This document shows, piece by piece, positions 25,700-33,882 of a stretch of DNA of 60,717 nt. This DNA comes from Rhodanobacteraceae bacterium. Its GTDB lineage: Bacteria > Acidobacteriota > Terriglobia > Terriglobales > Acidobacteriaceae. Location of the stretch: positions 1 to 60,717 of the forward strand of contig CAJCHN010000030.1 of the NCBI GenBank assembly GCA_903970285.1, written 5' to 3'. How positions within the stretch are numbered: the stretch's first letter is position 1; each line of letters opens with the position of its first letter. The notes under the pieces are model-generated. The model was given only the letters and a program-made list of their open reading frames with translations. It ran no database searches and was not told where the DNA came from. The position numbers and the translations under genes are program-made.

Positions 25700-28153
25700 T
25701 CATCTTAGAAGGTCGATGGCGGCTACACCCAGGCCGAACCCGCCGATGACGCTGGAGATGTCGACCAGGTCGCGCAGCACGGCGTGGCGATCGAGCTGCG
25801 GCGGTATCACGATGGTATCGCCGGGGAAGATATTGGCGTGATCGACGTTCCCGTACTGCCGGCTGAAGACGGACCCGTCGGCGCGCAGGATGAAGGCGCG
25901 CTTGCGATCGGCATTGCGATCCGGTCCGCCAGCCTGGCGGAGGTAGTCCCGCTCGCGCCGTCCGCGGACAAAGACGAACGCGTTGGCACTGTAGACCTGG
26001 CCCTCGACGGCAACGGTGGAAGGCACGCGAGGGACGACGAAGCGGTCGCCATCTTCGAGCGGCAGGTCGGGCACGGCATCGATGCCTCGGCTATCGGGCT
26101 TGAGCTCGAGCACGATGCGACCAATCGGCTGAACCCGACGCAACCGGGCGACCGCCTGATTGGCCTGATTGGTGGCAACGTCGTTGGCTTGCGTATCGAG
26201 GGCGGAAACTGCGCGAGCATTCGCGCCCGCCGAAAGCGAAGAAATCTGGGCTTCAACGCTGTCGGCAAACTCGTTGAGGCGCTGCTGCTGTACCCGGCGG
26301 GTCGATTGGCGGGTAAATTCGGAGCCGTAGAGATAGGCGTCCGGGGTAAATCCTCCCGCACGGCGAAGCAGATGGCGCAGGGTTTCACCCGGCTCCACGC
26401 TGTAGATGCCGGAAGCCACGAATTCGCCTTCCAGACGTACAAAGCGGGTCTGCTGGGTGGTTGGAACCTTAAGGTCGGCGGTGGAGAAGAAGGTGACGAT
26501 ATCGCCCGGCAGCAGCTCGAGGTTCTGCGTCTGATCCCCTTCCAGATAGAGCCTTCCGGGATTGAAGGCGATCAGCGATGTGGTAAGAGTCTGCTCACTG
26601 AGCCGTTCAATGACTGCGTAGCTCCAGTCGACGTCAGGCGCCGAAAGGAGAACGTCGGTGGCGGGAGGAAACACACCGTTGGAGCTGGTGAGCGCAGAGC
26701 CAACTGAGCTGCCGCCGTTGACCGAAGTCGTGGAGGATCCATTCTGAACCGCGGCATCGCTGCTGGCTGTGGCGTTGGTTCCGCTGGGCTGGAGCGACTG
26801 CGAGCCGGCTGGCGCAAAGCCCAACGGGGCGGTGCCGAGGGCATTGCGCCGGCGGTAGTATTCGCGGGTGATGAGCTGATCTTTGTTCGGAACCAGGTCC
26901 GTAATGCGCATGCCCGGTTTCCAGACGTAGCGACCGGGAGAGGCAACGTTGCCGCGCAGGGTGACGGCGTTGCGGTAGCGCCCGAGGATTTCGCCGACTT
27001 CAATGATGTCGCCGTTCTGCAGGGGAGGATCGTTGCGCGACAGGTCGACGTCGGCGAGGCTGCGCATGGCGTGCTCGTACACGCGCTCCACTCGGACCTG
27101 AGTGCCGAGGGCAACAGCCGTCTCTCCGCCGGCCAGGGCGATGGCGCGGGTAACGGTAGTGCCGGGCAGAATCTCGTAGATGCCGGCGTTGTCGACCGAA
27201 CCGGAGAGCGCAACCTGGGCTCCTACGGGAGGAATGAAGATGACGTCGCCCGGAGCGAGCGTGATGTCTTTGGTCTTGTCGCCGTGCAGCAACAGGTCGT
27301 AGAGATCGAAATGAACAATGGTCTGTCCGGCGCGCTGCAGCTCGATATTGCGCAGGCTGCCCTGGGGCAGGGGTCCGCCGGAGGCGAAGAGCGCGTTGAG
27401 CAGCGTGGAGAGAGAACTCACGGTGTAACTTCCCGGCCGGCGTGCGTTGCCCACCACGAAGACCTGGATGGAGCGCAGCTGGCCGAGGTTCACGTTTAGA
27501 TCGAAGTTCCGATAAACGCGACTGAGTTGGCTCTTGAGAAAGTCGGGAAGCTGGGAGTACTTGATGCCGGCCGCATGGACTGACCCGACGTCCGGCAGAG
27601 TGATGTCGCCGTTCCGATCGATGGTGACGCTACTGCGTTGATTTACCTGACCGAAGACCTGGATGCGAATTTCGTCGCCCGGACCAAGCACATAATCGGG
27701 AGCGACCGGAATATTGTCTACCGGCGCGAAGGTGGACGGCACGTTGTTGAAGAGCGAGGCGCCAAAGATGGGGAGCTGCTGCCCGGTCGATTCGAGCACC
27801 AGGCGCTGGAACTCGGTGATGGCATCCGGGGTGGGCGGCGCCAGCCTGTCGGCTTCGCTGGTGGCATTTTCGTCGCGGCGGCGGTTCTGTTGATTGGTAC
27901 TGTTGTCGCTGGTCGCACCTGGTCCGGCGTTGGCTCCGGTAGGGCCGGTCCGAGCAGCCGGCACACTGGAGCTGGGAGTGGTTCCTCCCGCAGCCGGGGC
28001 GGACGGTGCGGATGGCGCCGAGGGAGCGGCCTGACCGAGCGCCGCGGGAAGACACAGGCACGTCAGCGCGAGGACGAAAGCTGCGGCAGGGATCGTCCGG
28101 AGGCCCGAACGGCGAGAACAAATCGAGACAGCCCGAATCACGTCCAAATGCAT
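25700..28153 (-). CDS. Wza-like polysaccharide export protein with several SLBB domains
   Basis: The 817-residue protein is an outer-membrane polysaccharide export channel component. It has a signal peptide (hydrophobic core FVLALTCLCLPAALGQA), a low-complexity Pro/Ala/Ser and Asn/Arg-rich linker (residues 45-110), the polysaccharide-export domain (VAPDYVLGPGDEIRIQVFGQ, SSVTIDRNGDITLPDVG), then repeated SLBB domains (for example VQVFVVGNARRPGSYTVSSL-type strands, VALSGSVDNAGIYEILPGTT, GEFVASGIYSVEPGETL, VAVEGQVYSANAFVFVRG). The C-terminus GGFGLGVAAIDLLR may insert in the membrane. It is more than twice the size of E. coli Wza and is the first gene of the exopolysaccharide operon. Confidence 0.9.
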   Translation of the reverse strand: MHLDVIRAVSICSRRSGLRTIPAAAFVLALTCLCLPAALGQAAPSAPSAPSAPAAGGTTPSSSVPAARTGPTGANAGPGATSDNSTNQQNRRRDENATSEADRLAPPTPDAITEFQRLVLESTGQQLPIFGASLFNNVPSTFAPVDNIPVAPDYVLGPGDEIRIQVFGQVNQRSSVTIDRNGDITLPDVGSVHAAGIKYSQLPDFLKSQLSRVYRNFDLNVNLGQLRSIQVFVVGNARRPGSYTVSSLSTLLNALFASGGPLPQGSLRNIELQRAGQTIVHFDLYDLLLHGDKTKDITLAPGDVIFIPPVGAQVALSGSVDNAGIYEILPGTTVTRAIALAGGETAVALGTQVRVERVYEHAMRSLADVDLSRNDPPLQNGDIIEVGEILGRYRNAVTLRGNVASPGRYVWKPGMRITDLVPNKDQLITREYYRRRNALGTAPLGFAPAGSQSLQPSGTNATASSDAAVQNGSSTTSVNGGSSVGSALTSSNGVFPPATDVLLSAPDVDWSYAVIERLSEQTLTTSLIAFNPGRLYLEGDQTQNLELLPGDIVTFFSTADLKVPTTQQTRFVRLEGEFVASGIYSVEPGETLRHLLRRAGGFTPDAYLYGSEFTRQSTRRVQQQRLNEFADSVEAQISSLSAGANARAVSALDTQANDVATNQANQAVARLRRVQPIGRIVLELKPDSRGIDAVPDLPLEDGDRFVVPRVPSTVAVEGQVYSANAFVFVRGRRERDYLRQAGGPDRNADRKRAFILRADGSVFSRQYGNVDHANIFPGDTIVIPPQLDRHAVLRDLVDISSVIGGFGLGVAAIDLLR

Positions 28154-28356
28154 TCCAGTCCTGCCGCCTCCTCCTGGAATTCAGCTGGAGGGAAGAGGAG
28201 GGGCATTGCCGCCGGCCATACGGCCAGCCCCTATAGTTTACAGAACAGCCGGATATCACCCACCTGCAGGCAACTCTCCGCAAGGATTCCGGCTTCACAT
28301 GTCCCAAGGTGGGCCTTGCAGTTAGAGGCTTTCTCAACGGCAAAGGATGGCTCGGC

Positions 28357-28617
28357 ATGGGTGCTGAAGCGCAGAAGAATCAACACGATGAAGCCGAACC
28401 AGTGACCTCGACACCGGCCGCCAGCGGGACTGCACCGGTCCGCCACGATCCTGAGCATGCGACCGAGGCGTCCGGACCGAAGGGTGACAATCCTTCGACG
28501 GCGGGGCCGGGAGCGACGGGAGTTGACTCCAGGACGCCAGAAAACCAGGTGGGCCACTTGAATCCTTCCGCCCCGGAAGACTCGAACACGACTCCCGGAA
28601 CCACCGGCGAGAAGTAA
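28357..28617 (+). CDS. Small disordered hypothetical protein, 86 aa
   Basis: An 86-residue hydrophilic protein rich in Gly, Pro, Thr, Glu and Asn, beginning MGAEAQKNQHDEAEPVTSTP and ending TPGTTGEK, with no cysteine and no hydrophobic segment; it is probably intrinsically disordered. ATG 28357 has AAGGA ten bases upstream, which makes it a better start than the ATG at 28309. I do not recognise a family. It is divergent from the export gene and precedes the diguanylate cyclase by about 240 bases. Confidence 0.5.
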   Translation: MGAEAQKNQHDEAEPVTSTPAASGTAPVRHDPEHATEASGPKGDNPSTAGPGATGVDSRTPENQVGHLNPSAPEDSNTTPGTTGEK

Positions 28618-28860
28618 AGCGGCGACTTTTCGGCTGCTGCAGGTGACAATCAACGCCGCTACGGTTTACCGAGGGGTACTGTGTGCCCCAAAAGTAATGA
28701 CGCGGCATGGGGATGGCGTGCAGAAGCCGTCAAACCTAGCCTCAAGAACGTAGCCCTGCCTGTCGATGAAGGGTTTGTTAGTTCAAGTGGATCCCCTGAA
28801 CGGGGATCGCTGTCACGATCTTGTCCGAACGACATTTCCTGGTGGAACGAGCGTCCCTGT

Positions 28861-30075
28861 ATGTTGATGGCCCATCTCCTGTTCCTTGTCACGGCATTCC
28901 TGATCTGTGGGAGTGCCGGACTGCTGTTCGTCCATGTCAACTCCCCGCAGACGCCGGGGATGGGCTTAGTGGGTGCGGCGTTCGCTTCGGGCGCGCTGGC
29001 CACGCTCTTGATGATCGCTCCACCCGATGTGCTGGGCGGGATTCTTCCCGATCTTGCGTTGCTGGTGGCGTTGGTGCTGATGCACGTGGCGGTGTTGTCG
29101 CTGGCAGAGGAGCCGGAGGTGATCCCGCGCCTGGGCATTCTCCTGCTCCTGCTTGAGATCGTGACGGGGCTTTGCCTGAGTAAAGGCTTCAGCCTGCCAC
29201 ATCTACGGATAGAGATCCTGACAGGGTTGGTAGCCGTGCAGGCTGGACAGACGGCGCTGCAGGTGCTGCGCTATGCCCGCGGCTCCAGTCGCGCTCCGGC
29301 GTGGTTCGTTGCGATAGACCTGATGGGCCTGAGCGCGGCCAGCGTGAGTTTTGGGTGCTGGCTGGGGTTCAGCCGCAATTCGGCGGATCCCCTCTTGAGC
29401 ATGGCGCAGGGATACGCGATTGCAGTACTTCTGTTTGCGGCGCTTGGCTTCACCCTGGGGTTCTTCTGGCTGGCGACGGTGCTTCATGCGACGGGCCTCG
29501 AGGAGATGGCGGGAACCGATTCGCTGACACGGGCCTACAACCGCAGGAACTTTCTGCAGTGGTGCGAGCAGGAGCGGGAACGCGGAGAGCGCAACGGAGT
29601 CAGCTTTTCGGTGCTGATCGTGGACATCGATCACTTCAAGTCGATCAACGACACCTTCGGCCACGCGGTTGGCGACACCGTGATCTGCGACGTTGTGGAT
29701 AAGATGCGCGATGCGGTGCGAGGCATCGATGTGGTGGGACGCTGGGGGGGCGAGGAGTTTGTGATCCTGCTGCGCGAGTCATCCATCGACTCCGCGCTGG
29801 TGGTAGCAGAGCGGGTGCGAGTGAGTGTAAGCGTAATGGAGCCGAGCGCGTCCGCGCTGCGCTTCGGCAAGCCTCGTCCAATCACCGTCAGCATTGGCAT
29901 CGCGAGCCATCGCGCGAGCGAGCCCATCGCCGACCTGGTCGCCCGCGCCGACAGCGCACTCTACCAGGCCAAGGGCGCCGGCCGGAACTGCATTATTGCC
30001 TGCCCGGAGGACTTCAGGGCAAGCGCGGAGGAGGCCCAGGATTCGGGTGTACGCGCGACCCGGACCACGGTCTAG
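28861..30075 (+). CDS. Membrane-bound diguanylate cyclase (GGDEF)
   Basis: The protein synthesises cyclic di-GMP from two GTP, a signal that often controls exopolysaccharide. From ATG 28861 it is 404 residues: about six membrane helices over the first 220 residues (AHLLFLVTAFLICGSAGLLF, ALLVALVLMHVAVLSLA, AIAVLLFAALGFTLGFFWLA), then a GGDEF domain starting DSLTRAYNRRNF, with VDIDHFKSINDTFGHAVGD and the intact active-site motif WGGEEFVILL. No RxxD inhibitory site is obvious just before GGEEF. The frame is open to 28681, but that N-terminus (60 residues) is hydrophilic and atypical. Its position beside the exopolysaccharide operon suggests local control of that locus. Confidence 0.9.
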   Translation: MLMAHLLFLVTAFLICGSAGLLFVHVNSPQTPGMGLVGAAFASGALATLLMIAPPDVLGGILPDLALLVALVLMHVAVLSLAEEPEVIPRLGILLLLLEIVTGLCLSKGFSLPHLRIEILTGLVAVQAGQTALQVLRYARGSSRAPAWFVAIDLMGLSAASVSFGCWLGFSRNSADPLLSMAQGYAIAVLLFAALGFTLGFFWLATVLHATGLEEMAGTDSLTRAYNRRNFLQWCEQERERGERNGVSFSVLIVDIDHFKSINDTFGHAVGDTVICDVVDKMRDAVRGIDVVGRWGGEEFVILLRESSIDSALVVAERVRVSVSVMEPSASALRFGKPRPITVSIGIASHRASEPIADLVARADSALYQAKGAGRNCIIACPEDFRASAEEAQDSGVRATRTTV

Positions 30076-30436
30076 AGGGTGTGGACTTCCGTCGAGCTGC
30101 ATGACGATGCGACTGGTCCTGGGCTCCGGCTTCGTGGCAGCGTGACAGGGCACGGCCGCGGGGCTGCTGACTCAACTCTTCAAGGTCTGGAACAATCTTG
30201 TGGCGGCCAGGCATCGGATTCACGCAGCCTGAAGGATCAGGGCGGGCGGCGAATGGGCGAGTTGCATGGCTGGACATGCAGCAGCATCCTTCGGCCCGAG
30301 TGCAGCTTTGCAGCCGAAGCCCGATTTAGAGTCATGAGACCCGCAGGCCTTCGGGTCGGTTACGGCGGAGGTGACCGACGCAGGCCTGGCACAGGCGAGA
30401 TTGTGCCGGAACCATTTCCGCCGCATACATCATTCA
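30076..30436. other. Intergenic stretch before the split tRNA-Ile
   Basis: These 360 bases between the diguanylate cyclase and the 5' tRNA half hold no credible gene. They should contain the original host promoter of tRNA-Ile. TTGTGC at 30401-30406 followed 17-19 bases later by CATACATC is the best, but weak, match. A small GC-rich hairpin (GACCCG / CGGGTC) lies at about 30338-30357. Confidence 0.3.
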
Positions 30437-30477
30437 GGGCCTATAGCTCAATTGGTTAGAGCAGCGGACTCATAATC
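30436..30477 (+). repeat. attL-like direct repeat: 5' half of tRNA-Ile(CAT)
   Basis: These 42 bases are identical to 37883-37924. From 30437 they reproduce the tRNA-Ile gene from its first base through the anticodon loop (acceptor 5' strand, D-arm, anticodon 5' stem and CTCATAA), then diverge. The half gene cannot fold as a tRNA. With the intact copy at the other end of the integrase-bearing segment it marks the left attachment site. Confidence 0.88.
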
Positions 30478-30784
30478 ACTTAGAGGGGGGCTGGACGCGT
30501 TTGCCGGAACCTGTTTTCGCTTGTGTTTTACAGGGGGATTGGGATTTGGAGCCAAGCGGAGACAAGTCGCTCCAAGCGGGTACTCCCTACAAAATTCCCT
30601 ACAACGGAACCCAGCGTCCCTTCAGTTCCGTCTGGCACTTTGGTCAATCCGAAAAAGCGTAGGCCGCAGGTTAGATCATCCCGCTCTAAGAGTTGGCCGC
30701 AACGTGTCGGAACGCTTGGTACGGCAGAATGACAGTCGTGTATAGTTCGGTTGTCCAACCAAGCCCATCCCCAGAGGTCCAATC
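30478..30784. other. Left end of island, non-coding, with integrase arm-site-like repeats
   Basis: No convincing gene lies between the tRNA half and the first island gene; short overlapping frames at 30521-30745 have no ribosome site or family resemblance. TCCCTACAA occurs twice here (30584-30592 and 30596-30604) and once near the right end (37833-37841), all in the same orientation, as expected for arm-type integrase binding sites. Confidence 0.45.
30584..30604 (+). repeat. Two TCCCTACAA direct repeats (candidate integrase arm sites)
   Basis: TCCCTACAA is found at 30584-30592 and 30596-30604, spaced three bases apart. A third copy at 37833-37841 lies inside the end of the integrase gene. 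In the excised circle the three would flank the core repeat on both sides. Confidence 0.5.
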
Positions 30785-31681
30785 TTGGCAAAGCGAAAGC
30801 AAGCCGAACCAGTTGCGCGTGCTATAGAACTTCTCTCGAAACAATCGTTCAATATTGACTTTTTTCGTATCGGACCAGCGGCTGGTGGTCCCGTAGAGTT
30901 TCGGAATGCTCTTCGGGAGATGATTGCACGACCCGGCGCGGGCCGCTCTGTTTTCCTGAGAGAGGGACGAGTTGACTTCCATCGGGGGGAAGAGCATGGC
31001 GTAATTATCGAAGGCGAGATCGGGCGAGTGCGGACTCACGATACACCTTCCATCGCTTGCGGTGACTGCTCTGTGCAAGAGATTGAGCTTGAGGAAGACC
31101 AAGGCATAACTGAGCGCACTGCGTTTTTGTTTGATCGTCAGCGTGGGGTTCTGGTGCTTCACTCGCGTCGAGAAGCCTTGAGTGCCTCTCGTATTTGCGA
31201 GCTTTTGGATCTCGTCGCGAAGAACCGAGAGGAGTTTTTCGAGTATTCAGTAATTTTGAATCCGAGTGCCGCCGACGATTACGCGCGTATGCAAAGCATT
31301 CGAGAGGTATCCGTCAGTTACACGAATGAAGCGCAAAACATGCGCCAACCGGATCAAACAACACTGGGTTTGCTGAAAAGCATGTCGATTGTTGAACCCG
31401 AAATTCTGACCGTTACGATGTCGGCACAGAGGACAAGACAGAGCCACTTGTCTATCGCTGCGGTAAGACGATTTGTTGCCAAGGCTCTTGCGCTTGGTGA
31501 AACGGGCGTAAGCATGGTTAACGTCCGAGGTTACGTTGGTGACACAATCCGGGCAATCGACCTGATCGAAGACAGACTTCGGGTGACCGTAAAAGAAGAG
31601 GTGCGCGGCCGGAATGCGAGCTATGAGCAGCGACGTAGAATTGTACGTGAGGCCTATGAGTCAAAAAAGGCGCTCCTCTAG
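30785..31681 (+). CDS. Unknown cytoplasmic protein, first gene of two-gene island cassette (DUF6731-like?)
   Basis: The 298-residue protein starts at TTG 30785 (MAKRKQAEPVARAIELLSKQ). It is soluble and charged, without signal peptide, membrane helix or an enzyme motif I can name. A central region (IGRVRTHDTPSIACGDC, IELEEDQGITERTAFLFD, GVLVLHSRREALSASRICEL) resembles, from memory, phage- and island-borne DUF6731-type proteins; that link is tentative. The C-terminal third (RQSHLSIAAVRRFVAKALAL onward) is helical and basic. It ends 12 bases before a four-helix membrane protein with its own GGAG, so the two form an operon. A soluble plus membrane pair on an island is a common defence layout, but no function can be assigned. 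Confidence 0.75.
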   Translation: MAKRKQAEPVARAIELLSKQSFNIDFFRIGPAAGGPVEFRNALREMIARPGAGRSVFLREGRVDFHRGEEHGVIIEGEIGRVRTHDTPSIACGDCSVQEIELEEDQGITERTAFLFDRQRGVLVLHSRREALSASRICELLDLVAKNREEFFEYSVILNPSAADDYARMQSIREVSVSYTNEAQNMRQPDQTTLGLLKSMSIVEPEILTVTMSAQRTRQSHLSIAAVRRFVAKALALGETGVSMVNVRGYVGDTIRAIDLIEDRLRVTVKEEVRGRNASYEQRRRIVREAYESKKALL

Positions 31682-31693
31682 CGGAGAATACCC

Positions 31694-32227
31694 ATGTCTT
31701 CGAAATTCCGCGTTTGGTTCGAGAACGGTTATCCCACGGCTATGAGCTTATTGGCATTAGCTGTTGGCGCTGCTGCGTTCAGCAAATTTCCGAACTTGCA
31801 ACCGCCTCTTTACGCTGGAGCCGCAAAACTTTTCCCGTCTGCACTCAATGTTGGGGCAATCTCTACCGGCTTTCTTGCAACTTCCCTTTCAATTCTATTA
31901 TCCCTGTCAGGATCGCGGGTGTTTGTAAAGTTGAGGCGGGAAGGACATGACACCCGGCTCATCAAGTTCTTCAGTAGGGCTCTGGCAGTATCCTTTGCAT
32001 GGTCACTTGCGTCAGCTTGGATGACAGCTCTTAATTTTGCGGCGGGCGGCCTCTGGCGTCACGCTGCCTTTCTGGCGTGGTGCTTCCTTTCGTTCTGTGC
32101 AGTTCTTTGTTACTACCGAGCGAGTCGTCTACTGACAGCCGTTCTGATGGCCCAGTCGCAAGTCCTACCGCTCCCTTCTAACGGCAAACGGCAAGATGAC
32201 GAGAGGGAGCTGGAAATTTTGGCGTGA
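31694..32227 (+). CDS. Unknown four-helix membrane protein, second gene of island cassette
   Basis: The 177-residue protein has four predicted membrane helices: about residues 16-32 (AMSLLALAVGAAAFS), 55-72 (AISTGFLATSLSILLSL), 90-115 (LAVSFAWSLASAWMTALNFA) and 122-145 (AAFLAWCFLSFCAVLCYY). A short basic loop (VFVKLRREGHDTRLIKFF) lies between helices 2 and 3, and the hydrophilic C-terminus (LPSNGKRQDDERELEILA) is probably cytoplasmic. GGAG precedes the ATG by seven bases. It is encoded 12 bases after the unknown cytoplasmic protein. Small multi-helix membrane proteins paired with a soluble partner are frequent effectors in anti-phage systems (as in Kiwa), but no homology to KwaA is claimed. 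It converges on the serine recombinase gene. Confidence 0.75.
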   Translation: MSSKFRVWFENGYPTAMSLLALAVGAAAFSKFPNLQPPLYAGAAKLFPSALNVGAISTGFLATSLSILLSLSGSRVFVKLRREGHDTRLIKFFSRALAVSFAWSLASAWMTALNFAAGGLWRHAAFLAWCFLSFCAVLCYYRASRLLTAVLMAQSQVLPLPSNGKRQDDERELEILA

Positions 32228-32259
32228 AGAAGGCAAGCGCTTCCAAGAATGCCTCTGGC

Positions 32260-32946
32260 CTACTCTGAACTTGCGACCACTCGCATCACCTGCGTTGCCG
32301 TCCATTGTCCACCCCGCGCGGTCGTTAGACCTGCCACGTTCATTCCATTGGCGATTGCCCGGAGCGACGCCGCACCGTTGCTCCGCAAATCTGCGATTAC
32401 CGGGAGCAAATCATCCCGCCGTTTGGCCGCCGACTGCTGCCTCACAGTAGCGCTCACCCGCGTTCCCTTGGCCGCCATGCCCCTCATGCGCTCCAGGCTG
32501 CCTCTCTGCCCGCCCAATGCAACGCCGCGCGCTTTAGCGGCCTCTAGCGCCGCTTTGGTGCGGGCGGAAATCATCGAAGCCTCATGCTCCGCAACCGCCG
32601 CCAGAATGTGAACCGTCAGCCGATTCGCCTCCGGGAAATCGCAAGCGATGAAATCGACGCCCGATTCCATGAGCGACGAAATGAAATGGACGTTCCGGGC
32701 GAGACGGTCCAGTTTAGCGATTACCAACGTCGCACGATGCAACCGGCAAAGTCGGAGAGCCTCCGCAATCGCCGGACGGTCATTCCGCTCTCCGCTCTCC
32801 ACCTCCACAACCTCTTGGACGAGTTGCCATTGTCCGCCATTCAGGTTACGCGAGACGGCTTCCCGTTGCGCCTCTAAGCCCAAACCGCTTGCACCTTGCC
32901 GCGCCGTTGAAACTCTCAGGTAGGAAATGAATTTGCCGTTTGCCAT
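32260..32946 (-). CDS. Small serine recombinase (resolvase/invertase family)
   Basis: The 228-residue protein is a site-specific serine recombinase. MANGKFISYLRVSTARQGAS carries the catalytic serine (about residue 13), VIAKLDRLARNVHFISSLM the conserved arginines, and AVAEHEASMISARTKAALEA the E-helix; a C-terminal helix-turn-helix region (AASLRAIANGMNVAGLTTAR) should bind DNA. Its size places it with resolvases and invertases, not with large serine integrases. The frame is open to 33021, but ATG 32946 gives the family start. An imperfect inverted repeat at 32959-32996, directly upstream, is a likely binding or crossover site. Its job in the island could be dimer resolution for a circular form. 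Confidence 0.9.
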   Translation of the reverse strand: MANGKFISYLRVSTARQGASGLGLEAQREAVSRNLNGGQWQLVQEVVEVESGERNDRPAIAEALRLCRLHRATLVIAKLDRLARNVHFISSLMESGVDFIACDFPEANRLTVHILAAVAEHEASMISARTKAALEAAKARGVALGGQRGSLERMRGMAAKGTRVSATVRQQSAAKRRDDLLPVIADLRSNGAASLRAIANGMNVAGLTTARGGQWTATQVMRVVASSE

Positions 32947-32958
32947 CGTCTCGCCTCG

Positions 32959-32996
32959 GTTACGTTTGCATCTACTAACGTAGAAGCAAATGTAAC
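32959..32996. repeat. 17-bp imperfect inverted repeat upstream of serine recombinase
   Basis: Left arm GTTACGTTTGCATCTAC (32959-32975) and right arm GTAGAAGCAAATGTAAC (32980-32996) match at 15 of 17 positions around the centre TAAC. The 38-base size and dyad symmetry suit a crossover or operator site for the recombinase, whose ATG lies 13 bases away. Confidence 0.7.
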
Positions 32997-33091
32997 ACAC
33001 TCCACTTGCACATGGAAGCATTATGTTGTTTGCGCTTGTCCTTGTGAGTTCGCATGTACACTGACTCGCATACCCGAGAGAGAGGACGATT

Positions 33092-33675
33092 ATGCGCTTA
33101 CTAACGGCTTGTGCATTGCTTGGCTATTCGACCATCGCCTTAGCCTCCCCCAAACCTGCTCCGGCCTGCAAGGTGAGAATCCAAGTCGCCTACCTTGACC
33201 GCCTCGGAAACTTGAATCAAGGAATACCGGAGCGTAGCCAGAAAGATGTCGAAAAGCGCTTAGGTAAACTTGGCGACGTTTGTTACGCCGGGGATGGCAA
33301 TGCTGGAGACCTTGTGATGTTCATCCACACCACCCCCGCTGTGTACCATGGGCATCACGTCTACACCAATACATCAAATACCTCTGCGGCTGCGACAAGC
33401 GGGGACGGCTCGGCTGCTGCTGCGGCAGCCTCAACAACGTCTACAACGGCAATCCCATACTCGGTGGACTACTCGGTGTTCATCCTTGATGTGGAATTGC
33501 CGCTCCCAGACGGAACGTTCAAGATCTTACATACGGTCGATCAAAAAGGGCTCTACAACACAATCTAGGAATCGGCTATGGGAAGGGTAAACACCCCATC
33601 CCCAACGCTATCGAATCCGCCGCTAGGTGGGTTCACGAGACCTATCTTGGACCCGGCTCACAGACAAAATGGTGA
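33092..33675 (+). pseudogene. Secreted hypothetical protein, frameshifted near its C-terminus
   Basis: The uninterrupted frame (33092-33568, 158 residues) has a signal peptide (MRLLTACALLGYSTIALA), a soluble domain (KVRIQVAYLDRLGNLNQG) and a Ser/Thr/Ala-rich middle, and stops at TAG 33566-33568 after KGLYNTI. Skipping to another frame at that point continues GIGYGKGKHPIPNAIESAAR to a TGA at 33673-33675. Adding one base inside the TAG (TAN GGA ATC) joins them as NTIYGIGYGKGKHP, which reads naturally. So a single-base deletion most likely truncated the gene, or the base was lost in sequencing. Function is unknown. It is divergent from the serine recombinase and shares the intergenic inverted repeat. 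Confidence 0.65.
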
Positions 33676-33882
33676 ATGAATAATGCAGTTGGAGTCCCTT
33701 TGGACAGGGCGGGGGTTCCGCACCCCTCCCCCTATCTCCGATGGGTCGGGTAGCGTGACTGGTTGGGCGCGCACGGGACTCCCAAAATTAAAGGCTGTCC
33801 GACAAACAATCGTCATGGCTGGTTTTTCGGGTATCTAAAGACTATGGTTCGGTTGCGGCGTGTTGATGTGAGTCATTACGAG

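Noticed and set aside
30521..30745. Short frames between the tRNA half and the first island gene
   Set aside because: Overlapping frames of 69-74 codons without ribosome sites, covering the integrase arm-site-like repeats; more likely attachment-site DNA.
30785..32227. Assignment of the island cassette to the Kiwa system
   Set aside because: Architecture is similar in kind (membrane plus soluble protein), but gene order is reversed relative to kwaAB and I see no DUF4868-type features in the soluble protein.
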